Assembly (NCBI GenBank): GCA_025352145.1
Contig: JANXTY010000012.1
Location: forward strand, 1-64,000
Length of the DNA stretch: 64,000 nt
Direction of reading: 5' to 3'
Source: Oxalobacteraceae bacterium
GTDB taxonomy: Bacteria > Pseudomonadota > Gammaproteobacteria > Burkholderiales > Burkholderiaceae_D
Position 1 is the stretch's first letter. Each line of letters opens with the position of its first letter. A program made the translations under genes and the position numbers. Below, piece after piece: positions 17,870 to 28,352 of the stretch. The notes beneath the pieces were generated by a model that was not told the DNA's origin, ran no database searches, and saw only the letters and a program-made list of their open reading frames with translations.

Positions 17870-19240
17870 TCATTCATGCTCCCGCATCCGCGTCAAAGCT
17901 TCGTCAATACGTTCCACCGCAATCACCGTCAATCCCTCAATTTTCTGTTTCGGCGCATTCGATTTAGGGATCATTGCAATAGAAAAACCCAATTTGGCCG
18001 CTTCACGCAGACGTTCCTGACCGCGTGGCGCAGGCCGAATTTCTCCCGCTAATCCAACCTCTCCAAACACGACCAGGCCACGCGGCAAGGGCTTATTGCG
18101 CATGGAGGAATGAATAGCAAGAAGCACCGCTAGATCGGCTGCCGGTTCGGTGATTTTTACGCCGCCTACAGCGTTGATGAAGACATCCTGATCAAACGCA
18201 GCAATACCCGCATGACGATGCAAGACTGCAAGCAACATGGCAAGGCGATTTTGTTCCAGGCCAACTGACAAACGTCGCGCATTGGGCAAATGGGATGTAT
18301 CCACCAAAGCTTGTATCTCCACCAGCAGCGGGCGCGTGCCTTCTTGAGTAACCATGACGCAAGAACCTGGCACTTGTGTATCGTGATGCGACAAAAATAA
18401 CGCAGAAGGATTCGACACGCCCTTCAAACCCTTTTCTGTCATAGCAAATACGCCTAGCTCATTCACTGCACCAAAGCGATTCTTGAAAGCACGCACCAGT
18501 CGGAAACTGGAGTGCGTGTCGCCTTCAAAATAAAGCACAGTATCGACGATGTGTTCCAGTACACGCGGCCCCGCTAAGGCGCCTTCTTTCGTCACATGTC
18601 CTACCAAAATGATGGTGATGCCCGATTGCTTGGCCACGCGTGTCAGTTGTGCGGCACATTCGCGTACCTGTGCGACTGATCCGGGTGCCGAGCTGAGAGC
18701 ATCGGAATATACGGTCTGAATCGAATCGATTACTGCCACCTGCGGCTTGAGCTCTGCCAGTGTGTTGAGGATTTTTTCGAGCTGAATCTCAGCCTGCAAT
18801 TTAAGGTCTTTGGCATCGACCGCCAAACGCTTAGCACGCAGCGCAATTTGCGCGCCGGATTCTTCTCCACTGACATACAAGGCACTTTTTGCATGAGACA
18901 AATTGGCCAGGGCCTGCAACAGCAAGGTCGATTTTCCGATACCAGGATCGCCCCCGATCAAGACTACACCACCTGCTACCAGACCGCCACCCAAGACCCG
19001 ATCGAACTCTTCGATACCGGTGCTAAAACGCGGTACATCAATCGCATCAATATCGGCCAAACTTAATACCGGCGCGGTTTGCGCAAGGCCTTGATGCTGC
19101 GTAGAAAAACGATTTCCAACCGCTTCGATCATGGTTTCGACCAGCGTGTTCCATTGTCCGCACGCTGGACATTGCCCCGCCCATTTGTTGCAGATGCCGC
19201 CACATTCAGTGCAGGTGTAATTTGTTTTCGGTTTGGCCAT
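17870..19240 (-). CDS. radA: DNA repair protein RadA (Sms)
   Basis: A 456-residue RecA-like ATPase that promotes branch migration in recombinational repair. It has the N-terminal four-Cys zinc finger (CTECGG...CPACG), Walker A GGDPGIGKST, the RadA-specific KNRFG motif (FKNRFGAVNELGVF) and a C-terminal Lon-like domain (GGVKITEPAADLAVLLAIHSS). The start at 19240 (MAKPKTNYTC) aligns with E. coli RadA; an ATG five codons upstream is possible. It lies 75 bases after alr on the same strand. Confidence 0.96.
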   Translation of the reverse strand: MAKPKTNYTCTECGGICNKWAGQCPACGQWNTLVETMIEAVGNRFSTQHQGLAQTAPVLSLADIDAIDVPRFSTGIEEFDRVLGGGLVAGGVVLIGGDPGIGKSTLLLQALANLSHAKSALYVSGEESGAQIALRAKRLAVDAKDLKLQAEIQLEKILNTLAELKPQVAVIDSIQTVYSDALSSAPGSVAQVRECAAQLTRVAKQSGITIILVGHVTKEGALAGPRVLEHIVDTVLYFEGDTHSSFRLVRAFKNRFGAVNELGVFAMTEKGLKGVSNPSALFLSHHDTQVPGSCVMVTQEGTRPLLVEIQALVDTSHLPNARRLSVGLEQNRLAMLLAVLHRHAGIAAFDQDVFINAVGGVKITEPAADLAVLLAIHSSMRNKPLPRGLVVFGEVGLAGEIRPAPRGQERLREAAKLGFSIAMIPKSNAPKQKIEGLTVIAVERIDEALTRMREHE

Positions 19241-19314
19241 GAAAAATTCGCTCATGTCGTTGCCACCATCAATTGGTCCCGCAACGAACTATTATTTGTA
19301 GAAAAAATTGTTGC

Positions 19315-20391
19315 TTAGCGCTCCACCACCGACACCCGCGCTGCTAATGCGCACATCAGCTCATATCCGATGGTGCCCGCAGCATTGGCAACATCGTCAA
19401 TCGGCAAACCAATACCCCACAAAGTAACCCCACTACCCACATGTGCTGCCGGCACTGCGGTCAAATCGACGGCCATCATATCCATCGAAACCGTTCCCAC
19501 TAGACGTGTTCTGATGCCATCGACAACGACCGGTGTTCCATCTGGCGCATGACGCGGATAACCGTCCGCATAACCGCAGGCGACCACGCCAATTCTCATC
19601 CGTTTATCGGCGACAAAACGACTGCCGTAACCAACGCTATCGCCTACCGCTATTTCCTGAATCGCCATAACGCGACTGGTAAGCGTCATGGTGGGCTGCA
19701 AACCAAATTCTTGGGCAGTCTTTGTGCCAGGAGTCGCGCCATATAACATAATGCCAGGACGGACCCAATCGGTGGCCAATTCTGGATGGAGCAAAATAGC
19801 GCCCGAATTCGACAAACTCACTTCACCCCCCAAACTATCGGCTCCGCGCTGAAAACACAATGTCTGTTCTGCTACCGAGAGGCGCGAATGCTTCATACGG
19901 TCCGCATTGGAAAAATGGGTCATTAAGGTAATAGTTCGCACAGTAGGTATCGCACGTACCCTTTGGTGCATGAGGCGATAACTATCTACGCTGAAACCTA
20001 GACGGTTCATGCCTGAATTCATCTGAAGATGAATATTCATCGACGAACTGAGAGGTATTTTTTCAAGCATCTCAACTTGCTCGGCGCAATGCACAGAAAT
20101 ATCAAACTGATACTGCGCGGCCGTTACCAGATCTGATGGGTCGTAAAATCCTTCCAGCATCAAAATTGGCTTGGTCCAGCCCATTTCACGCAAGCGTACT
20201 GCACCATCAAATTCGACTAAACCGAGACCGTCTGCAACCTCAAATCCGCGCAAACCACGCATCAACCCATGTCCATAGGCGTTAGCTTTGACCACGGCCC
20301 AGATTTTGGCGTGCGGGGTATACGCTCTAACGACAGCGAGGTTACACCGCATAGCCTCGATATCTATAGTTGCTAACAATGGCCTTGGCAC
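19315..20391 (-). CDS. alr: Alanine racemase
   Basis: A 358-residue PLP enzyme making D-alanine for peptidoglycan. The PLP lysine lies in the AVVKANAYGHG motif. The catalytic Tyr region (SVGYGSRFVADKRMRIGVVACGYADGYPR) and the SMDMMAVDLT segment are present. The GTG at 20391 (VPRPLLATIDIEA) is chosen because AGGA lies 8 bases before it and the length then fits the family. The frame stays open further upstream without a better site. It is divergent from lplT and followed by radA, a common beta-proteobacterial arrangement. Confidence 0.95.
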   Translation of the reverse strand: MPRPLLATIDIEAMRCNLAVVRAYTPHAKIWAVVKANAYGHGLMRGLRGFEVADGLGLVEFDGAVRLREMGWTKPILMLEGFYDPSDLVTAAQYQFDISVHCAEQVEMLEKIPLSSSMNIHLQMNSGMNRLGFSVDSYRLMHQRVRAIPTVRTITLMTHFSNADRMKHSRLSVAEQTLCFQRGADSLGGEVSLSNSGAILLHPELATDWVRPGIMLYGATPGTKTAQEFGLQPTMTLTSRVMAIQEIAVGDSVGYGSRFVADKRMRIGVVACGYADGYPRHAPDGTPVVVDGIRTRLVGTVSMDMMAVDLTAVPAAHVGSGVTLWGIGLPIDDVANAAGTIGYELMCALAARVSVVER

Positions 20392-20529
20392 AAAAATAAT
20401 CCTAGAACAATACATTTCAAAAATGTATTTTACCGGACGTAGTGTACTCAAGGCGTCCAATTCTTCAGCAATTACCCACTTTCATGGTATAAAGCACCCC
20501 AGACTTATTTTGCCATTTGTGATATCTGA

Positions 20530-21792
20530 ATGAACCGCGGTTTCTACACCATCATGTCGGCGCAGTTTTTTTCTTCGCTCGCCGACAATGCCCTTCTCTT
20601 TGCGGCAATTTCCCTCCTTACTCAACTGCACTCGCCCGGATGGATGACACCACTATTGCGATTATTTTTCGTAATGTCGTATGTCGTGTTGGCTGCCTTT
20701 GTAGGGGCCTTTGCAGATTCAATGCCGAAAGGTCGGGTCATGTTTATCACCAATCTGGTCAAGATCGTCGGATGCACATTAATGTTTTTTAATGTACATC
20801 CCCTGATTGCCTACGCGGTGGTTGGATTGGGGGCAGCCGCCTACGCGCCAGCCAAATATGGAATCCTGACTGAATTACTGCCCCCCGAAAAATTAGTTGC
20901 TGCCAACGGCTGGATCGAAGGCCTCACCGTGATATCTATCATTCTCGGTACTGTGATGGGGGGGAAACTGGTCAATGAACACATCGCATCGGGACTGCTG
21001 GCATTTGATTTTCCTTTCATTGATACGGGAATCAAAACACCGGTGGATGCTGCCTTATCCGTGATTGTCGGAGCCTATTTAATTGCTGCCCTATTCAATT
21101 TAAAAATTCCCGATACCGGCGTGCGCTACGCGCATCAGGAACACACACCCCTAAAATTGATTAAAGATTTCTCTCATTGTTTTGCAGCATTGTGGAAGGA
21201 CAAACTTGGTCAAATTTCTCTGGCAGTAACAACGCTCTTATGGGGAACGGCGGCCACGCTGCAATTCATCGTTCTCGAATGGGCGAAGCAATATTTGGGC
21301 ATGCCGCTGGAGGATGCCACAGTATTAATCGGCTGCGTCGCCATTGGTATGGCAATCGGTGCAGTAGCCGCAGCGCGATTCATCCCACTGAAAAGATCCT
21401 TGAGCGTGATGCCTTTAGGCGTAGTGATGGGCCTCATCGTGGTGTCTATGGCAGCAATACATCAGGCTTGGATCGCCTACCCGCTTTTAGTCATTATCGG
21501 CGCATTAACCGGCTATTTCCTGGTACCAATGAATGCACTCCTGCAACACCGGGGTCACGTATTGATGAGCGCGGGACACTCAATTGCTGTGCAAAATTTT
21601 AATGAAAATCTGTCGATACTGATCATGCTTGGGTTGTACTCAATGATGGTACGCTGGCATCTGCCACTGGATATCACCATCATGATATTTGGCCTGTTTG
21701 TCGCTCTATTGATGTATGTCGTCATGCGCAAACATGCAGCTAACCAAAGCGAGCATAATTCTTTAACCTTAATTGGCGAGCACAAACATTAA
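20530..21792 (+). CDS. lplT: Lysophospholipid transporter LplT (MFS)
   Basis: A 420-residue inner-membrane protein with about 12 hydrophobic segments. The start MNRGFYTIMSAQFFSSLADNAL and the GLGAAAYAPAKYGILTELLP motif are typical of LplT, which flips lyso-phosphatidylethanolamine into the cell for re-acylation. In enterobacteria it is fused or adjacent to the acyltransferase Aas; here no acyltransferase is nearby. The neighbour alr is divergent. It ends near a convergent LytTR regulator gene, with no clear terminator in the 71-base gap. Confidence 0.9.
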   Translation: MNRGFYTIMSAQFFSSLADNALLFAAISLLTQLHSPGWMTPLLRLFFVMSYVVLAAFVGAFADSMPKGRVMFITNLVKIVGCTLMFFNVHPLIAYAVVGLGAAAYAPAKYGILTELLPPEKLVAANGWIEGLTVISIILGTVMGGKLVNEHIASGLLAFDFPFIDTGIKTPVDAALSVIVGAYLIAALFNLKIPDTGVRYAHQEHTPLKLIKDFSHCFAALWKDKLGQISLAVTTLLWGTAATLQFIVLEWAKQYLGMPLEDATVLIGCVAIGMAIGAVAAARFIPLKRSLSVMPLGVVMGLIVVSMAAIHQAWIAYPLLVIIGALTGYFLVPMNALLQHRGHVLMSAGHSIAVQNFNENLSILIMLGLYSMMVRWHLPLDITIMIFGLFVALLMYVVMRKHAANQSEHNSLTLIGEHKH

Positions 21793-21863
21793 GCTTTTTC
21801 GTGAAGGGAAAACATCAATGCCATCGATGTCTTCCATAAACAACGGTCACCTCTGAGTATCTC

Positions 21864-22658
21864 TTACTTCACTAGGGCCTTAATTACTGACCACTGCCGA
21901 CGCGAAATCGGTAGGCGTTCCTCTACTTCGCGTATCAGAACCTGCCATATGTCGTGGATCTTGGACTCATCGCCGTCAATATCAGTGCCCGATTGAGCCC
22001 GTTCAACACCAATGATGGCGTTACGCGCAACCAGCGCATTGCGGTGTATTCGCACAAAAATGGCAGCCATCTCATTTTCAATAGATACCAACGATTCTTC
22101 AATCAGATAGTCACGCGCCTTGGTACGAAGAGTCACATACTTCAGTTCGGCTTTTAGATACAGCACGTCCGTTATCGGCACCAACAATAATCTACCGCGT
22201 TCCTGTACCGAAAAATATTGACGTTTGCTGTGCATCGCCGCTGCGGTGGCAGCAATAGCTTCCTGCCGCGGAACGTGATGCGCAGGGGATGTAATCCCGC
22301 GTTGCAGTGCCAGCGCCAGCCGTGACGCACGCACTGGCTTTAACAGGTAATCCAGCGCATGCACATCGAACGCTTTGAGTGCATATTCATCATAAGCCGT
22401 CACAAAAATAACACCTGGGGCCTCGGCGACGCATTGGGCCAAATGCGAGGCTAATTCGATCCCAGACATACCTGGCATTTGTACATCCATCAAAACAATG
22501 TCAGGCCGAGTCTCCACTATGCCATCAAGCGCATCTTGTGCATTATCAGCTTCACCCACCAGTTGGTGAGGACACTCCTGCGCGATGTCTGATAGCAAAG
22601 TCTTCAGGCGAACGCGGGCGGGTGCCTCGTCATCCACGATGAACAATCGCATGCTCAT
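21864..22658 (-). CDS. LytTR-family response regulator (AlgR-like)
   Basis: A 264-residue regulator. The receiver (about 3-125) has IVDDEAPAR, the phospho-Asp in DIVLMDVQMPGMSG and the Lys in YLLKPVRASR. The LytTR DNA-binding domain (about 165-262) contains FSVQERGRLLLVPITDVLYLKAELKYVTL and FVRIHRNALVARNAI. It shares one base with the stop of the upstream kinase gene, so the pair is co-translated. It belongs to the AlgZ/AlgR type found next to argH in many beta- and gammaproteobacteria. Target genes cannot be deduced. Confidence 0.92.
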   Translation of the reverse strand: MSMRLFIVDDEAPARVRLKTLLSDIAQECPHQLVGEADNAQDALDGIVETRPDIVLMDVQMPGMSGIELASHLAQCVAEAPGVIFVTAYDEYALKAFDVHALDYLLKPVRASRLALALQRGITSPAHHVPRQEAIAATAAAMHSKRQYFSVQERGRLLLVPITDVLYLKAELKYVTLRTKARDYLIEESLVSIENEMAAIFVRIHRNALVARNAIIGVERAQSGTDIDGDESKIHDIWQVLIREVEERLPISRRQWSVIKALVK

Positions 22659-23827
22659 TATTTTCTCCCGAGAGATGTACTTTTTACATAAGGAAAGCGA
22701 AGCCGTACTTCAAAATGTCCTTCGATCTCGCGCGCGGTCAATTGCGCTTCGACATCATAGAGAAGTGTTAAGCGCTCACGAATATTTTTGAGCGCCATCT
22801 GATTACCATTTTCAGTTGCCACATTTTTACTCAAAGGGTTAATCACCACAATTTCGATACGGTCAACTGCACGTGAAATACGAATTCGAATCAAGGCTGC
22901 TTCAAGGGCAGGTTCCACTCCATAATGCACCGCATTTTCCAGCAACGGCTGAAGCAACAAAGAGGAAATTTGCGCCTTGCGCAATGCACTGTCCGAGATA
23001 TTCTTGGTATCCCACTGAATTTGCAACCGCTCTCCCAAACGAATTTTTTCAATAGACAAATATTGCTTACACAAATGGATTTCTTCCCCCAAGCTTGTCA
23101 TGTCCCGCGAGTCCCGCATCAACACCCGGAATAGATCCGCAAGATCTTCCAGCGCAGCTTCGGCCCTCAACGGCTCCGGGCGAATCAAGGACAGCACAGC
23201 GTTGAGACTATTGAACAAAAAATGGGGCCGGATACGCGCATGCAAAGCTTGCAAACGCGCCTCTATCAAAGCCGGTGAAAAAGCACGTGAACGCATCTCA
23301 AAATAATGTTGCAAAAAAAGGCCGAACAAACCCGCAGTCAATGTACCATTGACTAAGGTTAAGTGAGTGAAGCTACTTACAAACCAGTCGAACATCGATA
23401 ACATTCGCACGAGAAAACCCATCACCAGCGCAGGCACCAGCCCACACACAGCACGTTGTATCTGAGGCGGCATGATCAAAGTCGTATCGACGTGATCCAA
23501 TATGCGTCGCGCCACACACAAGGCAAATAGCGACAACAGGCATGTCCACTCCACTAACATGGACGATTCAATAAAATCGAGCAGCGCCGGTTTGAGACTC
23601 TGGTTACGTAAAAGAATAGAGAGAAAAACCGAGAGATTCACCCCCAGTAGAACCCGAAACACCACGCCGATATTGCAGCAGTCAGGGATGACCATTTCAA
23701 CTGGAACAGATTGGGACTCGGCGGTCATCGGCATAGTAGTAATCGATCTCAGAATAAATAAATTCCAAATACCGGCAGGTATGGAAAAACATCCGTGCCA
23801 TTTGGATAAACATACGTATGCACGCAT
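22658..23827 (-). CDS. LytS/AlgZ-type membrane histidine kinase
   Basis: A 389-residue sensor kinase. The N-terminal part has about four hydrophobic segments (ICNIGVVFRVLLGVNLSVFL region to TLTAGLFGLFLQHYF). The His-kinase core has the phospho-accepting His in ARIRPHFLFNSLNAVLSLI and an unusual ATPase domain (LLLQPLLENAVHYGVEP, NIRERLTLLYD). These features define the LytS/YehU class. The M at the start is uncertain because several starts are possible near 23827. It forms a one-base overlapping pair with the LytTR regulator. Confidence 0.9.
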   Translation of the reverse strand: MRAYVCLSKWHGCFSIPAGIWNLFILRSITTMPMTAESQSVPVEMVIPDCCNIGVVFRVLLGVNLSVFLSILLRNQSLKPALLDFIESSMLVEWTCLLSLFALCVARRILDHVDTTLIMPPQIQRAVCGLVPALVMGFLVRMLSMFDWFVSSFTHLTLVNGTLTAGLFGLFLQHYFEMRSRAFSPALIEARLQALHARIRPHFLFNSLNAVLSLIRPEPLRAEAALEDLADLFRVLMRDSRDMTSLGEEIHLCKQYLSIEKIRLGERLQIQWDTKNISDSALRKAQISSLLLQPLLENAVHYGVEPALEAALIRIRISRAVDRIEIVVINPLSKNVATENGNQMALKNIRERLTLLYDVEAQLTAREIEGHFEVRLRFPYVKSTSLGRK

Positions 23828-24208
23828 TGTTCCATTTTTTTCACCAATAATATGGGTTTAACCTGCAATATCAAAAAAACGTCTCCCTTCACATTTTTCG
23901 CTTCGATTTCCACAGTCCCGCAGGCAGCTAGCCGAGCCTGTCTTATAATCCTGTAATTCACTGGAATTTATTATCCTAGAAACAGCGATTGAACAGGTTC
24001 GCGTGTGTATTTTCTGGATTCTGTGGCAAGACGAGAGGAAGATGCAGACTACATTCTGCAACGACGATCGACGCAACCTAGAGACCAAAAAATGTACGAT
24101 CGACCTCTTAGCACGCCACCAAAAAGGTAAATACATCAACATGAAAACGTCCTATCAAATCACAACCTTATTACTCAAACAAAGCGGTCAACTGCCGTTT
24201 CCAGGATT
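23828..24208. other. Divergent spacer before argH
   Basis: About 380 bases between the kinase gene and argH. Short frames exist, but none has a family resemblance or a good ribosome site. The promoters of both flanking genes should lie here. Nothing else was recognised. Confidence 0.4.
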
Positions 24209-25603
24209 ATGACAGCACAACTCTCCAAAAAAAACGAAGCCTGGTCAGCGCGTTTTTCCGAACCCGTTTCCGAGCTGGTCAAACGCTATACCGCATCGGT
24301 GTTTTTCGACAAGCGCCTGGCCCCATTTGATATCGAAGGATCGCTAGCACACGCCGACATGCTGAACGCACAAGGCATCCTCACTGAGCAAGATTATGCC
24401 GACATCCAGCGCGGCATGGCGCAGATTCAATCCGAAATCGCTGCCGGGCAGTTTGAATGGCTGCTCGACCTGGAAGATGTCCATCTCAATATCGAAAAAC
24501 GTCTGACCGAACTGGTTGGCGATGCGGGCAAACGTCTGCATACCGGGCGTTCGCGCAATGACCAGGTCGCCACCGATATCCGCCTGTATGTACGCTCGGC
24601 CATCGATAACATCGGCGTACTGCTGCGCGATCTTCGTTTGGCCTTGCTGAACTTGGCCGAACAACACACAGATACGATAATGCCCGGTTTCACCCACATG
24701 CAGGTAGCACAGCCGATTACCTTTGGTCATCATATGCTAGCTTATGTCGAGATGTTCAGCCGAGATGCTGAGCGGATGCAAGATTGCCGCAAGCGCGTCA
24801 ACCGCTTACCCCTTGGTGCCGCTGCCTTAGCCGGCACCACCTTTCCTATCGACCGCGAACGCGTTGCCAGAACGCTCGGTTTCGACGACGTTTGCCACAA
24901 CTCGCTCGATGCCGTTTCCGACCGTGATTTCGCCATTGAATTTTGCGCGGCATCGGCATTGATCATGACCCACATCTCCCGGATGGCGGAAGAGCTGGTG
25001 ATCTGGATGAGCCCACGCGTCGGCTTCATCGACATCGCCGATCGTTTCTGTACCGGCTCATCGATCATGCCGCAAAAGAAAAATCCCGACGTGCCTGAAC
25101 TTGCGCGCGGAAAAACCGGTCGCGTCAATGGGCATTTGATCGGCTTGCTCACGCTCATGAAAGGCCAACCGCTGGCCTACAATAAAGATAATCAAGAAGA
25201 CAAAGAACCACTTTTCGATACTGCCGATACCGTGATCGACACGCTGCGTATTTTTGCCGATATGGCTGGCGGCATTACCGTTAAGCCCGAAGCCATGCGT
25301 GCCGCCGCACTGCAGGGTTATGCAACTGCGACTGATCTGGCCGATTATCTGGTTAAAAAAGGATTGCCTTTCCGCGATGCCCACGAAGCAGTCGCGCGAG
25401 CAGTGCGGGCCTGTGTAGATCAAGGTTGCGATCTAAGCGAAATGTCATTAGATGCCTTACGTGCGTTCTCAATACTCATCGAGCAAGATGTATTTCATGT
25501 GTTGACCCTCGAAGGTTCAGTTGCCGCCCGTGATCACGTCGGTGGCACCGCACCTAGACAAGTGCGCTCGGCGATTGCAAGGGTACGCGCCATGCTCGAA
25601 TAG
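24209..25603 (+). CDS. argH: Argininosuccinate lyase
   Basis: A 464-residue enzyme that splits argininosuccinate into arginine and fumarate, the last step of arginine synthesis. The superfamily signature [12 protein letters not shown] is intact, as are [13 protein letters not shown] and [17 protein letters not shown]. Length is standard. The start ATG closely follows a stop-rich spacer. It lies next to the LytTR pair, a conserved but functionally unexplained neighbourhood. No terminator is obvious in the 230-base gap that follows. Confidence 0.97.
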   Translation: MTAQLSKKNEAWSARFSEPVSELVKRYTASVFFDKRLAPFDIEGSLAHADMLNAQGILTEQDYADIQRGMAQIQSEIAAGQFEWLLDLEDVHLNIEKRLTELVGDAGKRLHTGRSRNDQVATDIRLYVRSAIDNIGVLLRDLRLALLNLAEQHTDTIMPGFTHMQVAQPITFGHHMLAYVEMFSRDAERMQDCRKRVNRLPLGAAALAGTTFPIDRERVARTLGFDDVCHNSLDAVSDRDFAIEFCAASALIMTHISRMAEELVIWMSPRVGFIDIADRFCTGSSIMPQKKNPDVPELARGKTGRVNGHLIGLLTLMKGQPLAYNKDNQEDKEPLFDTADTVIDTLRIFADMAGGITVKPEAMRAAALQGYATATDLADYLVKKGLPFRDAHEAVARAVRACVDQGCDLSEMSLDALRAFSILIEQDVFHVLTLEGSVAARDHVGGTAPRQVRSAIARVRAMLE

Positions 25604-25833
25604 GTCATCTTTACGTGAGCACGGGTGAACGGTAGTATCCACCTCGCCCATCGGCACCCGAGCAACCGACTCCTAGCTGGTGCACAAAGCGCACCCTACC
25701 AGCAACAAGATCAGCCAAAATTTAGTCATTCCAAGCCCATAAATACAGAAATACAGGTTGTACATTACTGCGCACCTGACATTGCCTCCTGTTCCATCAC
25801 TACCATTTGTTCCACTCACGGAGATCATTCTGC

Positions 25834-26439
25834 ATGCCATTTTTCCTCACCATTTCGCGCTGCATCGACCGGCTCAACGAAGCCATTGGTAAAAGCGTAG
25901 CTTGGCTTATTCTGCTTGCGGTTCTGGTGTGCGCCATCAACTCCATCGTCGTGAAAGTTGCCCATATTGGCTCCAACGCTTTTTTAGAATTGCAATGGTA
26001 TTTATACGCGACTGTCTTTTTGCTCGCTTCCTCTTATACACTCAAAAAAAATGAACACGTGCGCATCGATGTCATCACCAGCCATCTGAGCAAACGCACC
26101 AATGCATGGATCGATATATTCGGTTTTGTATTTTTCTTGTTGCCTATGACGCTGCTCATGCTGTGGTATGGCACGCCTTACGCATGGAACTCGATTCTCT
26201 CTCAAGAATTATCGAACAATGCCGGTGGATTAATCGTATGGCCTGCCAAGCTCCTGATTCCTGCCAGCTTTCTTTTGCTGACACTACAAGGCATGTCGGA
26301 ATTGATCAAACGCCTTGCATTTTTGCGCGGCTTGATCGACAGCAAAGAATATGAAAATGCGGGCCACAATCCGCAAGAAGAAATCGCCGCCATCGCCAGC
26401 GCGAATAATCTCAACATAGATACGACTACCCCATCATGA
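25834..26439 (+). CDS. TRAP transporter small permease (DctQ type)
   Basis: A 201-residue membrane protein with four hydrophobic segments, of the DctQ family. SYTLKKNEHVRIDVI is the usual motif in the middle. The ATG at 25834 follows GGAG by 10 bases; a TTG further upstream is unlikely. It overlaps the large permease gene by 4 bases (ATGA). Together they form the membrane part of a TRAP importer, driven by ion gradients. No binding-protein gene is next to them, but a TakP-like one lies at 34680-35792. Confidence 0.9.
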   Translation: MPFFLTISRCIDRLNEAIGKSVAWLILLAVLVCAINSIVVKVAHIGSNAFLELQWYLYATVFLLASSYTLKKNEHVRIDVITSHLSKRTNAWIDIFGFVFFLLPMTLLMLWYGTPYAWNSILSQELSNNAGGLIVWPAKLLIPASFLLLTLQGMSELIKRLAFLRGLIDSKEYENAGHNPQEEIAAIASANNLNIDTTTPS

Positions 26440-28115
26440 CTGCTTTTTTGATTCAAAATATCGCGCCGATCATGTTCGGCACATTGGTTATTTTCTTGCT
26501 GCTCGGCTTCCCGGTGGCTTTTTCACTCGCTGCTAATGGACTGTTCTTCGCTTTCATCGGTATTGAATTTGGCCTCTTGAAACCAGAGCTGCTCCAAGCC
26601 TTGCCCAACCGTGTGTTCGGCATCATGCAAAATGACACATTGCTGGCGATTCCTTTTTTCACGTTCATGGGCCTGATATTGGAACGCTCCGGCATGGCAG
26701 AGGATTTGCTGGATACCGTAGGCCAGCTATTCGGCCCTATCCGGGGCGGTGTCGCCTATGCCGTCATTTTTGTCGGTGCTCTGCTGGCCGCAACCACCGG
26801 CGTCGTGGCCGCATCGGTTATTTCGATGGGCCTGATTTCGCTACCGATCATGCTCCGTTACGGCTACGACAAACGCCTCGCATCAGGCGTCATTGCAGCA
26901 TCAGGCACGCTGGCCCAAATTATCCCGCCGTCGCTCGTATTGATCGTCCTGGCCGACCAGTTGGGGCGTTCCGTGGGGGATTTGTACAAAGGTGCCTTCG
27001 TGCCTGGCTTGGCGCTAACCGGCATGTACATGGTGTATGTGCTGATCATCACTATCATCAAACCTGCCGCCGCACCCGCACTGCCGCTGGAGGCGCGTTC
27101 CTTACGCGAGCCCAATGGTCGCAGCGGCACCCAGTCCTTATTAATGCTCGTGATTTTTTCGACACTTACGGCTTATTGGGGTGCCATCAAATTCGCCGCC
27201 GGTCGCCCACTCGACGAATATCTGGTGATCGCCATCGGCTTAGGCGTCGCCACCGCATTTATCGCCGCTGTCGTCAATCGTGTATTGCGCCTCGGCTTGC
27301 TATCGAAGCTAGCGGAAAAAGTCACCTTCGTATTGATCCCACCACTGGGACTGATTTTTCTGGTGCTGGGCACCATTTTCATGGGCATTGCCACGCCAAC
27401 TGCAGGCGGCGGCATGGGTGCCTTAGGCGCTATCATCCTGGCCATGATGAAGCGGCGATTGTCGTGGCCGCTCCTGCGCCAGGGGATGGACAGCACCACC
27501 CGTTTGTCCTGCTTCGTCATGTTCATTCTGATTGGCTCAACGGTCTTCAGCTTGATTTTTCGTGGTGTGAATGGCGACGTTTGGGTAGAGCATTTGCTGA
27601 CTAACTTGCCGGGCGGACAAACCGGCTTTTTGATCGTGGTCAATATCCTGTTTTTTCTATTGGCCTTTTTCCTCGACTTCTTCGAGCTGGCTTTCATCCT
27701 GGTGCCGCTGGTCGGTCCGGTAGCAGACAAATTAGGCATCGATCTAATCTGGTTCGGCGTACTGCTGGGCGTGAACATGCAAACTTCTTTCATGCACCCC
27801 CCCTTCGGTTTTGCCCTGTTCTACCTGCGCTCAGTGGCGCCGAAAGAAGTCAAGACCACCGATATCTATTGGGGCGCAATCCCTTTTGTCGCCATCCAGA
27901 TCATCATGGTCTGCTTGATTATTTTTTTCCCCGCCATCGTTCAGGTCAATAAAAAAGTGGAGCTAAAGGAAAATGCTGTGCTCAAATTTGACACTGAATC
28001 TGCTGCTGAAAAACCGGCGGCAAGTACGGAGAGGAAACTGGTTGTGCCGGCGAATGACGAGAATAAAAAAGAAGAAGTACAGCAAGAATTTAAATTTACG
28101 GAAGAGAAAAAATAG
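26436..28115 (+). CDS. TRAP transporter large permease (DctM type)
   Basis: A 559-residue protein with about 13 membrane segments, of the DctM family. Motifs include FPVAFSLAANG, NDTLLAIPFFTFMG, GVVAASVISMG, SGTLAQIIPPSLVLIVL and MQTSFMHPPFGFALFYLR. About 50 charged residues rich in Lys and Glu follow the last segment, longer than usual. It is translated together with the small permease. The likely partner, by resemblance to the Rhodobacter TakPQM system for 2-oxo acids, is the TakP-like protein 6.5 kb away. Confidence 0.92.
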   Translation: MTAFLIQNIAPIMFGTLVIFLLLGFPVAFSLAANGLFFAFIGIEFGLLKPELLQALPNRVFGIMQNDTLLAIPFFTFMGLILERSGMAEDLLDTVGQLFGPIRGGVAYAVIFVGALLAATTGVVAASVISMGLISLPIMLRYGYDKRLASGVIAASGTLAQIIPPSLVLIVLADQLGRSVGDLYKGAFVPGLALTGMYMVYVLIITIIKPAAAPALPLEARSLREPNGRSGTQSLLMLVIFSTLTAYWGAIKFAAGRPLDEYLVIAIGLGVATAFIAAVVNRVLRLGLLSKLAEKVTFVLIPPLGLIFLVLGTIFMGIATPTAGGGMGALGAIILAMMKRRLSWPLLRQGMDSTTRLSCFVMFILIGSTVFSLIFRGVNGDVWVEHLLTNLPGGQTGFLIVVNILFFLLAFFLDFFELAFILVPLVGPVADKLGIDLIWFGVLLGVNMQTSFMHPPFGFALFYLRSVAPKEVKTTDIYWGAIPFVAIQIIMVCLIIFFPAIVQVNKKVELKENAVLKFDTESAAEKPAASTERKLVVPANDENKKEEVQQEFKFTEEKK

Positions 28116-28352
28116 AATGGGTAAGTTCTTGTGCCGATGTGTGCCGATATATGACATTCAATGTTGAGCTTCGCAACTCCGCGCAAACCTCAAATCTGTT
28201 ATCCCAACCTATTTCTAGCTAGCACAGTGAGGTTTGTCGCTCACAGTCAAAGCCGCTAAGCTCCCGCGTGCGCTGCGACGACAAGGGTTCAGGTTATGCA
28301 ACCACCGTAATCCACAAATAAAGCCTATTGCATCGACACAAATGGAAGGAAG